From NCBI GenBank assembly GCA_030272585.1, contig BSYQ01000019.1, forward strand, positions 1-64,000: DNA of 64,000 nt, in the 5' to 3' direction. Below, in pieces: positions 20,379-31,960 of the stretch (position 1 is the stretch's first letter; each line of letters opens with the position of its first letter). Made by a program: the position numbers and the translations under genes. The DNA comes from Bryopsis sp. KO-2023. Its lineage: Eukaryota > Chlorophyta > Ulvophyceae > Bryopsidales > Bryopsidaceae. Below the pieces are notes generated by a model, which saw nothing but the letters and a program-made list of their open reading frames with translations, ran no database searches and had not been told where the DNA came from.

Positions 20379-20437
20379 CGGGAAGTTTTTTTATTTTCGG
20401 AGATTTGCTCGTGGAAGCGAAGTGGAGCGATGACAAT

Positions 20438-20581
20438 TGTGGTCGACAAATCCTTTGGTGTCCAAGAATGATTAGGAAGTTCTCGGACGGAGAGATAGAT
20501 CAGCTGCGGTATTAAACAATCCTCTATTCTTGGCAGCTTGTTCTGGTTGTTTGTTATGCGTTCATGTAACGTCAAAATATT
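20438..20581 (+). mobile_element. 3' LTR of SH3/integrase element
   Basis: Identical to 16899-17042, implying recent insertion or conversion. A purine-rich stretch (GGAAGCGAAGTGGAGCGA, about 20412-20430) precedes it and could be the polypurine tract. The 11-mer GAGCGATGACA is found on both sides of this copy (20425-20435 and 20582-20592). Confidence 0.85.
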
Positions 20582-20593
20582 GAGCGATGACAC

Positions 20594-20743
20594 CACTCCT
20601 TCCGTGGAGACGCACTGCTTCACAACTTTCAACACGATTTTTATCATTTCCTCGTCGGGCATCTGGAATTCGCGAATCAAAATGAACATCACTTCCCAAG
20701 TGTAGTAGTTAGCATATCTTGCATCCATCAATGGAATCAAATC
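20594..20743 (-). pseudogene. SF3B1 exon fragment (splicing factor 3B subunit 1)
   Basis: Minus strand, after a GTGTGCAG acceptor, the exon reads [19 protein letters not shown], then [12 protein letters not shown] and IVLKVVKQC. This is one HEAT-repeat segment of SF3B1, the U2 snRNP branch-site factor. Conserved residues differ (Arg to Trp in TREVM). No neighbouring SF3B1 exon is found, and the LTR element abuts its 3' end. A single stranded exon suggests a pseudogene or a gene broken by the insertion. Confidence 0.75.
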
Positions 20744-20789
20744 CTGCACACGAAAACACAAAAGAATTGACCCTCTGTTCAAAATGTGT

Positions 20790-21555
20790 CGTTAGACCTT
20801 GACTTCACATTTCCACCGACCTATGCTATTTCACTCTGTTTTCAATCAGATGTATTGCCCCAAATTTCACTCAAAATATGCATCGAGTCCCAAGGCATTC
20901 CCGAAAAGAATATCCATAGACGAAAACGCATTTAATGATTTCATTTACTTTGATTTCCACCCCGCTCTTTCGATCCATTCTTATCTATAAAAAAAGAGCA
21001 ACGACCTGCGTCGTTTTTGACACAGAACAATCCCCCCATCTTTGCTTCCCACTCTTTTCCAAACATCTGCATGTCAAAAAATGACCCTCTCCACCTCCCA
21101 TAGAATAAATAAGCCACATTTTATTCCTGAATATGCACATACTGATGTTTGCATAGACATGCGTATCTTTCAGAACCCCCAGTTCTGATCGAATAAAAGG
21201 AACTTCTTCGAATTTCATGAAATTGTGAAATGTCCAAGGGAAATCCTGCAAGAAACTCTCACATTTCTGCGTGCACTGAACAATTTTTGACCCTATTTCC
21301 ACCCCAAATTTCCCGATACACAACATGTCGGTTTTCGAAAAAAGGCAAATATTTTCTAGGTCCACAATAGAAAAAAAACCCAGAACATAGCATGAATGCA
21401 CCCTGTTGCCCCAACATGTCGAGTCTTTTCACCACCAGGCTGACATCCAGTGATCTTTTTCCACCCAACTCCCCCCCCCCCCCCTGCCCCTATAATACAA
21501 ACATTACATGGATATCTTCTCATCTTTGAAAAAACTATTGGAACATTGTACATTC
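20790..21555. other. no gene recognised
   Basis: AT-rich sequence with a C-run at about 21471-21484. The 138-codon minus-strand frame has no domain and is probably chance. Confidence 0.4.
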
Positions 21556-21558
21556 AGA

Positions 21559-21741
21559 TCACTCATGAATCGATGCCGCTCGATTGACTAATCGGATTAG
21601 CGACTCTGTGCTGGGGATTTCAGAGCTAATCCTGGCGAACTCTTCTGGAGACGTCAGTTTGTCGTTTAGTGCTTTTGCTCTGGGAGGAAGGTCTTTCTGA
21701 AACCAGGCGCTGTTTATTTGAGCAACAAACGAATCCCAGAC
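21559..21741 (-). CDS. putative terminal exon, hypothetical protein
   Basis: A minus-strand frame without a start codon reads WDSFVAQINSAWFQKDLPPR and continues through KLTSPEEFARI to RLVNRAASIHE and a stop at 21559-21561. The composition is balanced and helix-like, unlike the surrounding low-complexity DNA. I do not recognise the family, and no clear acceptor is visible at its 5' end. Confidence 0.35.
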   Translation of the reverse strand, partial: VWDSFVAQINSAWFQKDLPPRAKALNDKLTSPEEFARISSEIPSTESLIRLVNRAASIHE

Positions 21742-21745
21742 AAGA

Positions 21746-23240
21746 ATACAATATTGTCAACATGTTTAAAATGGCATGGCAGGACCACATTGCTTGTTCT
21801 TGAAATCTGACCCATCACAATCAATCAACCAATCAATAATTGCAACCATGCTGGGGGAGTGAGTTGATTTGTACGAGGTATGAGATATTACAGACGTGTT
21901 GAGTAATGAACATGGAGTGCCGGAAGGAGAAAAGGGTTGCCGGAGAATTGTGGTGTGTCTTTTTGTTCTTGTTGTATATGTATATTTTTTGTCATATTGT
22001 AACAACAGGACGATTAAATAAAAAAAATAAAAAATCACTGCAACATTTCCAAAAGAAGTGTTAAAGGATAAGAAATTGGAGTTGTGTAAAATGCTCCGTT
22101 TTGCAAAAGTAAAAAAACAACAGGGAGAAACTCTGGGATTTGCAGGATGAACTCATCACATGTGTGTAACCTTTAAAAAATGGAAAATAAAGAACAAGAA
22201 AATATCCGACTCTCCAAAGAGCCAAATCCTGGTGTCTCATTTTTTTTTTTCATTCTCCACCTCCACACCACGAGTTTTTTTTTTGATCACCAACTTCTCA
22301 TTAAAATTTTGCAATCTGCTTTTTTCTTTTCTCTTTCTTCCCCCCCCCAAAAAAATGAGCGCTGAAATTATATGTCCCCGGAAACGTCCCTGTGACCCAC
22401 AATCCCCCCAGAGTTTTTTTTTTGCTTTTTTTCTCCCATCATCTTTTTTCCGAAAGGCAAGAAAAAAATAACATAAAAAACATTGATCCTGCTGGAAATG
22501 ATTTCAGGGGGAGCAGAAAATGAGCAAAACAAAGAGAAAGCTAAGAAATTCCGACAGCCCGTTGCTGTCCGATAACAGACAAGGTCAACCCAGTGTGTAA
22601 AATTGCCAGAGGCCAATCATCGATACGACGCCAGGAAAAAAAAAGAAAAAAAAGCCCATCAAGGAGAGATAGAAAAATAAAAAAGGGGGGGGGGGTCGTA
22701 CTCCCGTAAAAATCTTTCCACAGACACTTTGTGTGCAAGTTTTCTAAAACGAGGATGTACATCATTTTCGTAAAATCGAAATTCCTGAAATAGCAACCCT
22801 CCTCCCACCATTTTTTTTTCCCCGCTTGCCGCTTTGGCTTCCTTAAAAAGCCCATCCCTCTCTCTTTTTTTTTCCAAAATGCTAACTTTCTTTTTTTTCC
22901 CTTTCAGTGCACCGAAAGGCCTCCCAACTTCTTTTTTTTGTTTCCCTCCCTCGTTCATTCGATTTCTAATTTTTTGAGCTCTTTCCGAAAAGGGAAGAAA
23001 AAAAATCCAACATAGGCTTCTTTTTTTTCAAACCAAAAAAAGGAAAAACAGAAAAAACCAACACCACAATCCCCGTGTTTTTGACCTTTCCTGGACCCAC
23101 TTCTTTTCTGCTTTTTTTTCAACCTCCCCCCCCTCTTTTTCCCCCTACCTCTACTCAGCGTTGCAAAGATGGATATATACACACCGATCGACAGATCTGT
23201 ATAAAAAACGCTCAAACGCAAATTCTTTTTTTTTCAAAAC
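21746..23240. other. low-complexity region, no gene
   Basis: Long runs of A and T, with C- and G-runs (about 22341-22350, 22685-22695, 23128-23135). No coding pattern or conserved motif is visible on either strand. Confidence 0.5.
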
Positions 23241-23244
23241 CCCT

Positions 23245-24587
23245 CTAGTCCTCCGGCTTCGGGATGACAAACCCGTTGGGGTCCACCCGAAACTTGGACC
23301 CAGCATTAGCAGCCATGACCACCAGGTTCGCTTTCACCATGTTGATTTTCCTGAAAGAAGCTCCGAAAGTCGCCAGCAGCTCCCCGGTTGGATCGAAAAC
23401 CATAATGGTGGGAATTCCCTTCACCCCATGCGAACGAATAAAGCCGATCACCCCCGGGACTTGAATATCCGCTTTCGCAAACAGGAAATTCTTCCTGTGG
23501 TCCTCGTTCGATGCAATCTGAAAAAAAAAAGAAAGAAAGAAAAAAAATTCATCCGCATGGTTTTCGATCCAGATGGTCGGCCTCTCGTTTCTGAAAAATA
23601 ATCCTGCAGTAAGGATAATTTTGTAGACGGATTTTCTTTTTCTTTTACCCAAGGCACCGCACAGAGGCTTCACATAAAATACATTCTTAAAAATGCATCC
23701 ATCGCTGTGTTCCGCATCCTAACCCCACCCCATTAGCTGAAACTCACCCCAATATCTTCTTGGTCGGCTAATCCTGTCCAGTGAAATAATAATAATAATA
23801 ATAATAACAATAATAATAATAAAACAAGAAAAAACAGGGTTTGTTGGAGTGGGGTGGACCCATGCCGCAAATTTACACAAGAAAAGAAAGCTACAGATTT
23901 CTGTTCGAATGCTGGGTCGATCGGAACAGAATCAAATATCTTTATTTATCGGATATATATATTTATGAATGAATGTTTAATTTACAGTAGGCAAACTTCC
24001 CCAACGAAGGCCATCCCCAACGAGGTGATTTATCCCTGCCCTTAGTAAAAATCCAACTCAATATAATCAGTTCTAGAAATATATATATATATATGTATAT
24101 ATATATATGACCCTACCTTGCATAGGGCTGGATAAGCAGATTTACAGGAGCTGCACCACCCGGCATAGCAATCCAAGACGATGGGCTTTCCGCTGTCGTT
24201 GTTCTCGATCAATTCCAGCAGCGCTTCCTTGTCCTCCGGCTCCACCCACAACTCTTTCTGTTTCTTAAACCACTCCACCTTTCCTCCGGTCGACTCCACC
24301 TCCGGCTTTTCCATGGAGGTGGCGTGGACCCTCCCGAGATGACTAATCCTGGAGGATTCCGGAAAATGTCTCGAGGGGGGGGTGTTGCGGGCGAAATACG
24401 GGGCAGGCTGACCAAAGGTGGTGATCGAAGATGGGCATTTCGGTGTCTGGAAAGGTTGCAGGCCGGCGATCGGAGGGCTGGGCTGGACAAGCATGTGGTC
24501 CCCGAATGGCTGTTTTGTAGAAACATTTTTTTTCGAAATGCAATTCCCTGTGGGGCAGACAGAAAAGCTTTTTTTTTTTCCACACAT
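23245..24587 (-). CDS. thioredoxin-like protein, possibly plastid-targeted
   Basis: Two minus-strand exons: 24117-24587, ending ALCK before GTAGGG, and 23245-23517, starting IASNEDH after TTTTTCAG. The thioredoxin domain follows WFKKQKELW, with the redox site AGWCSSCK, the cis-Pro in KGIPTIMVFD, and an end FGASFRKINMVKANL. WCSSC and the last motif recall atypical Cys/His-rich thioredoxins (ACHT), which act in chloroplasts. The first ~60 residues are Ser/Pro/Thr-rich, like a transit peptide. The start could be ATG 24587 or ATG 24494. The intron (23518-24116) holds an AAT repeat and a TA repeat. The frame is intact, the stop is TAG, and the gene is probably functional. Confidence 0.75.
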
Positions 24588-25629
24588 AGATCAAGCAACA
24601 TTATTCGATCTAATTGCGCTTGTGACTTTTGCCGTTGTTGTCTTTTTCTGCACACTTGCATTTTGGGGGTGTGCTGAGTCAGCAAAAATTGATGCCATGA
24701 CGATCGTACATCCATTTTAACCAAGACTGTGGGGAAAGTGGGGTTCTGTTCAAAAAATCCTTGAGAAATCCTCAATAGTCTACATGTGGCCGATCACCTA
24801 ATCACCTAATTATCTGGGGGCCCTTAGATATTGACGGTTCGCTCAATCTAGGTTATATGCCACTGTGCATCATGCACCAAAAATTTAGAAAATTGCGATT
24901 AAAAAAAAACAGAATTTTAAAATCAAGGGGGTTGGTGGCATCACATAATTTTTGATCCAATTTTCTCTCCAGCTTTTTTTTTTTTTTGTAACGACGTGTT
25001 GAAATTCCGTTTCAACGGAACAAGCAAGAACATTCTGTTTGGGGGGGGGGGTCTAATATTATTCTGACTTTTTATATTCGCATTTTGAATTTGTCCAATG
25101 TTCATCTACATCCACTCCTTTTCCATGTTTTTTCTTCCCCCAAACAAAAGTAATACGTATACTCCTCCCCCTGGACAGCAAATGTACAGTAATGGATAGC
25201 ATACCAATAATTGGGACAAAAGGTACAAACCAGACATAAAATGCAGTTTGTGAAATACAGCTACAGAATAATTTGGAAAAACTGTATGCGGAGCAAGAAG
25301 CTGGACGTTTTCGAGAAACGTACGCTGGTCAGTGGCACAAACACCCAGTCGAATTAGACCCGAACCTTGCGATTTTTCGAGACAATTTTAGATAACCAAC
25401 ACTCGCCAACCTGGGTGCAGAAACAGACGACGATACGCGCCCGTGGTGCAATATCTCGCAGCGAGGTTTCCAAAAAAGGCGGAGGGAAGTGAGCGGCCCT
25501 TTCTGTTCGCTGAGACGCGGGGAAAGAAACGCGCCGTGTGAAATTCTGTCGGATCGCCAAAAAAAAAAAGAGAGATTCGGAAAAATTAACCACTTCGTGT
25601 GTCACGTGCGCATCCCAACAGGAGGTAAA

Positions 25630-25692
25630 ATCCTCCAACTCCGAATCCTGCCACTCCGAACGCTGTCACTCCGAACCCTGCAACTCCGAAAA
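25630..25692. repeat. 15-bp minisatellite, copy 2
   Basis: Units such as CACTCCGAACGCTGT are tandemly repeated. Downstream (about 25812-25832) lies GCTGCGTCGACTGCGTGGCG, the same sequence that follows the copy at 62194-62279. A larger dispersed repeat is therefore shared. Confidence 0.65.
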
Positions 25693-26089
25693 TTTGCAGA
25701 CCCCTTAATTATCCACGCTGGCAGTGACGACCGGTCGAAAAAAAGTGAGAACAGACTTATGCAAGTAAGTACAGTGTGTTACAGAAGAGCCGCCGACAAC
25801 CAGAAGTGCGCCGCTGCGTCGACTGCGTGGCGAACCGATCACGGACGAAGTGAAGCGAGAGAAACTGCGGTGAAAAACCGTCAGCATCTTCACCGTGGGT
25901 GATCGATCTTTTATGCTCCATGCTGTGCTGATGGGTTTGACTGAAGCTGGTCCCTCTCCTCTGAAGAACGAATAAGAAAGTTCCCCCCCTTGATATCGGA
26001 GTTGCAAACCCTCTTCTGGTGACAGTGATGAACCTCCACCATCTGTTCAGTTGTGAAATACGACTCCAAGAACGCTCGTTTGCCCGCAG

Positions 26090-26290
26090 TAGGGGTCGTC
26101 CCCAGTCAGGTCCCATCGGAAGCCTAAATCCAGACGCCTGCACCTTCAATACCGGTACAACGCGCTGAACGCACGTTTGCCCACAGTAGGGGTCGAGAGT
26201 TTGTTGTGCTGAACGTTTCTTTGGTCGTCCCCAGTCAGGTCCCATCGGCAACATAAATCCAGACGCCTGCACCTTCGACACCGGTACAAA
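26090..26290. repeat. tandem duplication of about 130 bp
   Basis: The block GGTCGTCCCCAGTCAGGTCC through CCAGACGCCTGCACCTTC and ACCGGTACAA occurs twice with a few differences. The longer minus-strand frame across it repeats VQASGF and GPDWGRP but has no known domain. Confidence 0.65.
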
Positions 26291-26993
26291 GCGCGACGCA
26301 AATATGTCGAGTGACTTTGAAAGGAAAAAGAAAAAAGGTGGGTGTTTTTCAGTTTCCAAGGGTCAAAGAGAGAGGTGGGTGTTGCTTTAGTTTCTTACTG
26401 GCAGGAAACACTCATGACAGGTAATAGATAATAAAAAAATGGATGAGTTCAGATGTGTTGATCCTTCTTCCCCTGCCACGGTGAAGGGTGGCTTTTTGCT
26501 GCCCTCACAGATCTTAAGGGTTTGTGTTGACAGCCTGGGCCTTTCCTTGGGACTTTGAATATTTGATTTTGCAGGTTCAACATCTTGAACAACCCCTAAA
26601 CCAATTATCCAGTCATATTTTCTCCAGATGTATATAAATACATGTATTTCTTGATTTCAAAAACTTGGTAAGGAGTGCACCATGTCGCAAAGTCCTCGAA
26701 TCCGAAAAAATTATAGATAGATAATTTTTATATACAGTAAATTTGTTGAAGAAAACTAAGTAATTAATTCATTCCTTGAAAGGTGTGTTATTAGTTGCCC
26801 CCTCTCCATCTCCATAATAAAATGAAGTAAAGTAAAAAGCGTTTGTGTATCTATCGTACAGTATCCTGCAGTTCAGGGGCTGGGCAAAAATGTCGACTTT
26901 GATGGGATGCACATATTTCACCAACCCCCACCAAAAAAAGAATGAAAGTGATGCGGGCATTCAATTTCTGAATCAGAGCTGGCCAGTGTGCAG

Positions 26994-27169
26994 GGATGCG
27001 TGTCAATTCGGTTTTTTGGGGAGTTCAACTGGGGTTTACCTGTTCAGACTGGATTCAATGACCCTGGACGGCAAGTCAAGACTTCGGATGCTGACAAATA
27101 CGATTACAAAAAGCAAAGGAAGGCTCTGAGAGAAACGTGGTTTCCTGGCACCAAGGAGGAAAGAGATAG
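26994..27169 (+). CDS. putative internal exon, unknown protein
   Basis: Bounded by GTGTGCAG and AGGTCGGT. It reads GCVSIRFFGEFNWGLPVQTG, then ADKYDYKKQRKALRETWFPG and TKEERDR. The codon pattern and splice edges look real, but I do not recognise the family. It could belong to a gene with the ABCG remnant downstream, although it matches no ABCG segment I know. Confidence 0.35.
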
Positions 27170-27868
27170 GTCGGTGAATTCCCAATCCAATTTTTTTTTT
27201 CTTAAAAAGTTGTGTTTCGCAGTTTTTGGTTTTTCCCCCCTTCTTCCCAAATAACAGTTCAATAAGAATGAACCCTCTTGGTTTTTATCTTCGGCAAACC
27301 TGTGTGTTGCTCTGATGAAAGATTTCAAAAGTGGTTTATGGATGCACTGTTTGTTTTTTTGTTTTAAACGTTTATGTTAACATAGCAGAGTAATATCGGG
27401 GAACATCTCACGAAAAGAAGATATACATGTATGTATTTGTATGACTGATAGTCATTTCTAGAGGCTGAGAATTTTCTTAAAGGAGAGCATTTTTTTTAAT
27501 CAATAAAAATGACCTTCACAACGTCCAGAAGGGTGAAAAAATTTCAACCAGCCGTCCAAATGAAAGGTCAAAACGTATCGAGTTAAATATCAATTTATTA
27601 CAGGTTCATTATGGCTGTGAAGTGGCTGTTATATCTGGATAGTAATATATTACTTACCTTCCATTACACTTGTTTCAAATGTTTCGAGCAAGCAGTCCAC
27701 TACATCTTATTTTCGGACATTATCTCTTGTGGGCAAAAACTTGGCGATTCAAACATGTGTGTGCTGTGCAGGATTGCTCTGGTGGCAAGCAGGCGGCAAG
27801 AACACGCTCTTGTCGGCATCTGACATGTCAGGGCTCCTTTTCTTCGACTTTCTTTTCACTCAATTCAG

Positions 27869-28841
27869 TGCAATGTTTGCAGCACTGTTCCCCAGGAGTT
27901 CCAGATGATGTCCAAAGAGCGGTCCAGCGGGATGTATCGACTGTGTGCGTTGTACATCTCCAGAAGTGCCTCAGAAATGCCCATGGAATGCTTGATCCCC
28001 TCCTTGTTTGTGCTGATCATCTATTGGACCACCGGGTTGAGGCCGACCTTCGTTGCATTCCTGAGTCACTGGGCTGCAATGATGCTGTCTCTGTTGACAG
28101 CCCAATCTGTGGGGCTGGTCATTGGTGCTTCAGTGATGGATTTCAAGAAAGGTCAAACTATCACAACCTTGGTGAGTGTGGGGTCCAGCAAACAGAACAA
28201 CAACAACGTAGACAAATGATGAGAGGGATGTAAACAAAGAAAGTTATTTTTCACATTATTTTTCTTCTTCTTTTTCTTTGTTGAGGGTTGTGAAGGAGGG
28301 GGGGGGGACACTACCATGATCGAGTTTCTGAAAAATATACATATGTTCAATCTGCCTGTTGCCGATGAAACTTGCTTGTTAACTTGTGGGCCCAGAGCTT
28401 CATCTGACATGGATTTCTGAGTGTGTTCCAGATGATGCTCACAATGATGTTGATGGGTGGATTCTACATCTGAAAGATCCCCGGTTGGCTGAAATGGCTC
28501 AAGTACTGAAGCTTCATTTTCTACAGATACAACTTGCTGATGAAGGTCGAGTTCAGCGGTAGGTCCTTTGAAGATTGTGGTGGGCTGGGGGTGGGACATG
28601 CATCCCCGTCACGACCAATTTGAAGGAGGCACTGAGTCTGGCGATCGATGTTGATGAGAGCGTCCTTGTGGATGTTTTGGCACTGCTTGGGGCCCTGTTT
28701 CTTCTCAGGGTGGCATTATATGAAGTGCTGAAGCGGAAAACTCGGATCTTGAAATCGTTTTTGAAAAAGAAAGAAAAAAATGAGAGGGTGATTGGGTGGT
28801 TTGAAGAGCAAGGGGGGGAAAAAAACACAGCAAAAAAATAA
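27869..28841 (+). pseudogene. ABCG-type ABC transporter, transmembrane part, decayed
   Basis: The exon 27869-28171 encodes the ABC2-type membrane domain, with QMMSKERSSGMYRLCALYIS, then WTTGLRPTFVAFLSHW and AQSVGLVIGASVMD. From 28432 the frame reads GGFYI-stop-KIPGWLKWLKY-stop-SFIFYRYN, the usual ABCG segment, with in-frame TGA at 28471 and 28507. A frameshift follows before a C-terminal part (LSLAIDVDESVLVDVLALLG, then FLLRVALYEVLKRK) ending at TAA 28841. No nucleotide-binding domain is visible upstream. In the family this domain moves lipids or hormones across membranes. Here it is most simply a pseudogene. Confidence 0.75.
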
Positions 28842-29392
28842 AAATAAAAACATGTATGGATTTGATGAATTATCGTTGGAATAATCCTTCGCTTGGTTTA
28901 GAAGGCACTAGCTGGTGTCACTAAAGACACTGAAATCCTTTTTTTTGAGAGGTCCCAGTCCAAAATGAGGGTGATATATATATAGAGTTGAAAAAAAAAA
29001 CGCAGTGGACTTGGGGGAGGATGTTGGGTTTTGCAGCGCAGCCATAGTGTCTGTCAGAGAAAACAGCAAGGTTGAAGAAAAAAAAAGGCAGAGCGGGTTG
29101 GGTGGGGCTGACTTTGGGATTTTTTTTTCCACATGGATGTTGGATTGATCTTCAGGATTGCTAGACAAGCAAACGAGTTGATAATCTTGCAAACCAAAAA
29201 ACTGAAAAGTATTTTCAGGCTTGCTGGTCGCCACAGCCTGGTTCGAGTCCAGGCAGCCCTGACAAAAGAATGTGAATCCACCAATCAATCATCAACAATC
29301 AATCAATCAATTAATTATAACGAATCGACGGCGCCACCACAAAACGAACCGTCGTTGGCCACCCCGTTTGTCTTGTGTGCGTAAATTGCAAT

Positions 29393-29760
29393 ACCGGGTG
29401 CGTATCACGGGGTCGAGCGATGGTGTGACCGGTCTTGTCGCGCGACACATCAGCATTGGGGTGAAAAGACGTTCGGATGTCTGACATGATGTGATGGTCG
29501 CGCGAAGCGCGCGAAAAAATCGCTGGCTGTCGCTGGGGGCAAGATCCTTTCTAGTATCTCACGGAGATTTCGAGCTTCGTCCCCCATCAAATTCATTTCC
29601 CTGAAAGTATCACTATCGCTAGCGACTGTGCGCGCTGCGCGATGTACGGCACCTGCAATTGACGAAGACGGAAGTAATCACACCATCGCTCGAGCCCGTG
29701 ATACGCAACCGGAAGTAAAAGGTGTTTTTTATCGCTCGACCCCGTGATACGCAACCGGAC
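29393..29760. repeat. inverted-repeat (MITE-like) element
   Basis: GCGTATCACGGGGTCGAGCG at about 29399 reappears inverted near 29690 and again near 29735, the last copies followed by CAACCGG. The interior includes CGCGCGAAGCGCGCG. It lies immediately before the first recognised RCC1 exon. Ends and target duplication are unclear. Confidence 0.55.
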
Positions 29761-29763
29761 TTT

Positions 29764-31960
29764 GGCCGTTTGGGGATGGGGTCGGATCTGTCGAGCGTGT
29801 TGGTTCCGAAACTCTGCGACGCTTTGGCTGGGTTCAATATCAAGCAAGGGGCCTGTGGCGGAGCGCACACTGTTGCTCTTGCAGGTGCGAGAAAAGGTTC
29901 TCCACCAAAATCCAGTCCGACACCAGGCCTTTGAACCTGAAAAACCAAAAAAATATGCACCCAGTAGCAGACTTTTTAATTTTTGTTGTTTAGAAGAGGA
30001 GAAAATACAGTCACCACCAGACTCTCATCATGTTGAGTTTTCAAATTTAATGGTTCACTAACACAACTCTGATCTTTTCAGATTCAGGGGAGGTTTGGAC
30101 GTTTGGGCTGAATGCTGACGGTCAGTTGGGCCACTCAGAAAAAGTCCAGCATGCATACCTCAGAATTTGTCAAAAGCACAACCCAACCCCCCAAAAAACC
30201 TTGTTTCCAGGATGTGTTATAAGAACATGGATGCGTGTGGTTCTCGTCTGGATGTTGAAAAAACTGTGAATGCTGACATGGCAAAGGAAATTAAGCAACA
30301 AATGGATATGGAGTTGTTTTTCACAAGGCTCTTCTCACCTGACACTGGGATTGTATCGCTAGGAGCCTTTTTCTGCACCGATTCCGGAGCCTGTCGTTTC
30401 AATAGCAGCGGGCCACCACCACACATTGTGTCTAGGAGGTAAAAAACTAAAAAACTTGAACTTCTGATATGAGGGTTCATGCTGAACAGAACGATGCACG
30501 GAAGAAGGTCAATGAACCAGTTCATGTTGTTTTCTTCACAGAGAGTGGGAGCGTTTGGAGTTTCGGCCGGAATAGCGAAGGGCAATTGGGACTGGGGAAG
30601 TCGGTGCAGAGCAGTTGGGTGCCAAGAATGGTGGATCAAGTAACAGGTGGAGAATTGAGGATAAGCTCCAGAAAATCGGGTTTTTGAAAACGATAGGTTG
30701 TGGTCAATGTTTATGCAATTTGAATTGGGCTGGGTTTTTTCTGCTGGTGAGCGAATATTATTTGCACGACAAGAATACAATACCCTGTTGTTTTTTCAGG
30801 TGTTGGAATCGCGCTGCACACTCTGTGGTGGTAACGAAATCCGGTGAAGTTTTTCGTGGGGAAGAGGGTCGTTTGGACAACTGGGGCATGAGCCCGGTAA
30901 GTTGATTTCCTTTTTTTTTTGAACAGTTGGCTGCTGTCGCATCGGTGATGGCTTTGGACAGTTTGATCCATTGAGAGAGTGAAAACTATCCACTTCTATC
31001 AACCTCAACTTGATGTTTGTTTCTTTTTCCTCCATGGACAGCATCCAGAGGGAACTGTGGCAGAGCCAATTTGAGGGATGAGGCTTTCCCCAGAATGATT
31101 AGGGATCTCCGTGCGTACAATGTGGAGAATGTCTATGCTGGGCATGACCATTCTGGGCCGATCGATGTGGAGGGCAGGGTGTTCATGTGGGGTCTTGGGC
31201 GTGCATGGCAACTCGGGCTGGGCCATAATCCTGAAGTGGTGCACTTGCCCACTATTGTGAGTAGTGGAATCTGACCTGTTAAGGTTCCCAGGACAGACGC
31301 ACACACACACAGTGCTATTGACAAGCATTCTTCCTAGTCATGAGTGAGAAGCTTCAAAGTACGGATTGGACCTCCCTCTTTTCAATTTTTGGAGACGATG
31401 TGGAGTGCAGTTTTGACCTTGTGTGGAACATAGGTGGGTGAAATTCCTGGAGCTTCATCATTGTCACTCGGTTGCAGCCATTCCATTGCTCCACGCCATG
31501 AATCGACCTACATCTGGGGCACCAACGATTGCGGAGTTCTCGGATTGAGCGCAGAAGAGAAAGCCATGGTGCCGACCATCATCCCCATCTAACGCTGAAA
31601 CGAGTCAGTGCAGGCTGGAAACACTCGGGCGGCATTACGCCTATCAGCAAATTGTTCATGTGGGGATCGGGGGGGTCTGTCGGCCACCCATCAGGATTGT
31701 ATGAAATTGGGGAGCTGAGTTGTGGAGGGCAATTGGGGTTGGGGGATGACTACGACCGTTTGGAACCAACCAAGGTTAAGAATGATTGGGCAGAGAAGGG
31801 GACGGCGTCTGCGTTTGCGAAGATTTCTTGTGGGTTCAATCACACAGCTGCATTGGAGGTTCGGACCGAGGATTTATCGGGATGGGGGTTTCCAGCGATG
31901 CATGAAAACTCTACCTTTCTCCCATGCTTTCCTGCCATGTTTGTGGAAGCTTTCTTGTGA
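29764..31960 (+). pseudogene. RCC1-repeat (beta-propeller) protein, partly decayed
   Basis: RCC1 repeats occur in exon-sized blocks: GRLGMGSD ... GACGGAHTVALA (29764-29885), then across a GTGCGA-TTTCAG intron SGEVWTFGLNADGQLGH (30083 on), SGSVWSFGRNSEGQLGLG (30542-30639), AAHSVVVTKSGEVF (from 30800), GRVFMWGLG and LGLGHNPEVV (31042-31263), and HESTYIWGTNDCGVLGLS plus GQLGLGDDYDRLEPTKV (31476-31800). The last block needs a frame change after TAA at about 31590. Several junctions are out of phase. RCC1 propellers act as Ran exchange factors or protein-binding scaffolds, and the exact subfamily is not clear. Confidence 0.7.

Larger units (their letters stand above)
24590..26985. other. no gene recognised; small repeats
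   Basis: Most of this is AT-rich without coding features. Two repeats in it are listed separately (25630-25692 and 26090-26290). Splice-like sites occur near 25764 (CAAGTAAGTA), but no exon could be recognised. Confidence 0.4.

Noticed and set aside
27740-27835. Walker A motif of the ABCG nucleotide-binding domain (GGKNTLLSA)
   Set aside because: The match needs a particular frame in an exon without other nucleotide-binding motifs, so it is too weak.
29218-29265. Possible tRNA gene (T-arm CCTGG-TTCGAGT-CCAGG)
   Set aside because: The T-arm is perfect, but no A box, anticodon arm or matching 5' acceptor strand is found upstream.
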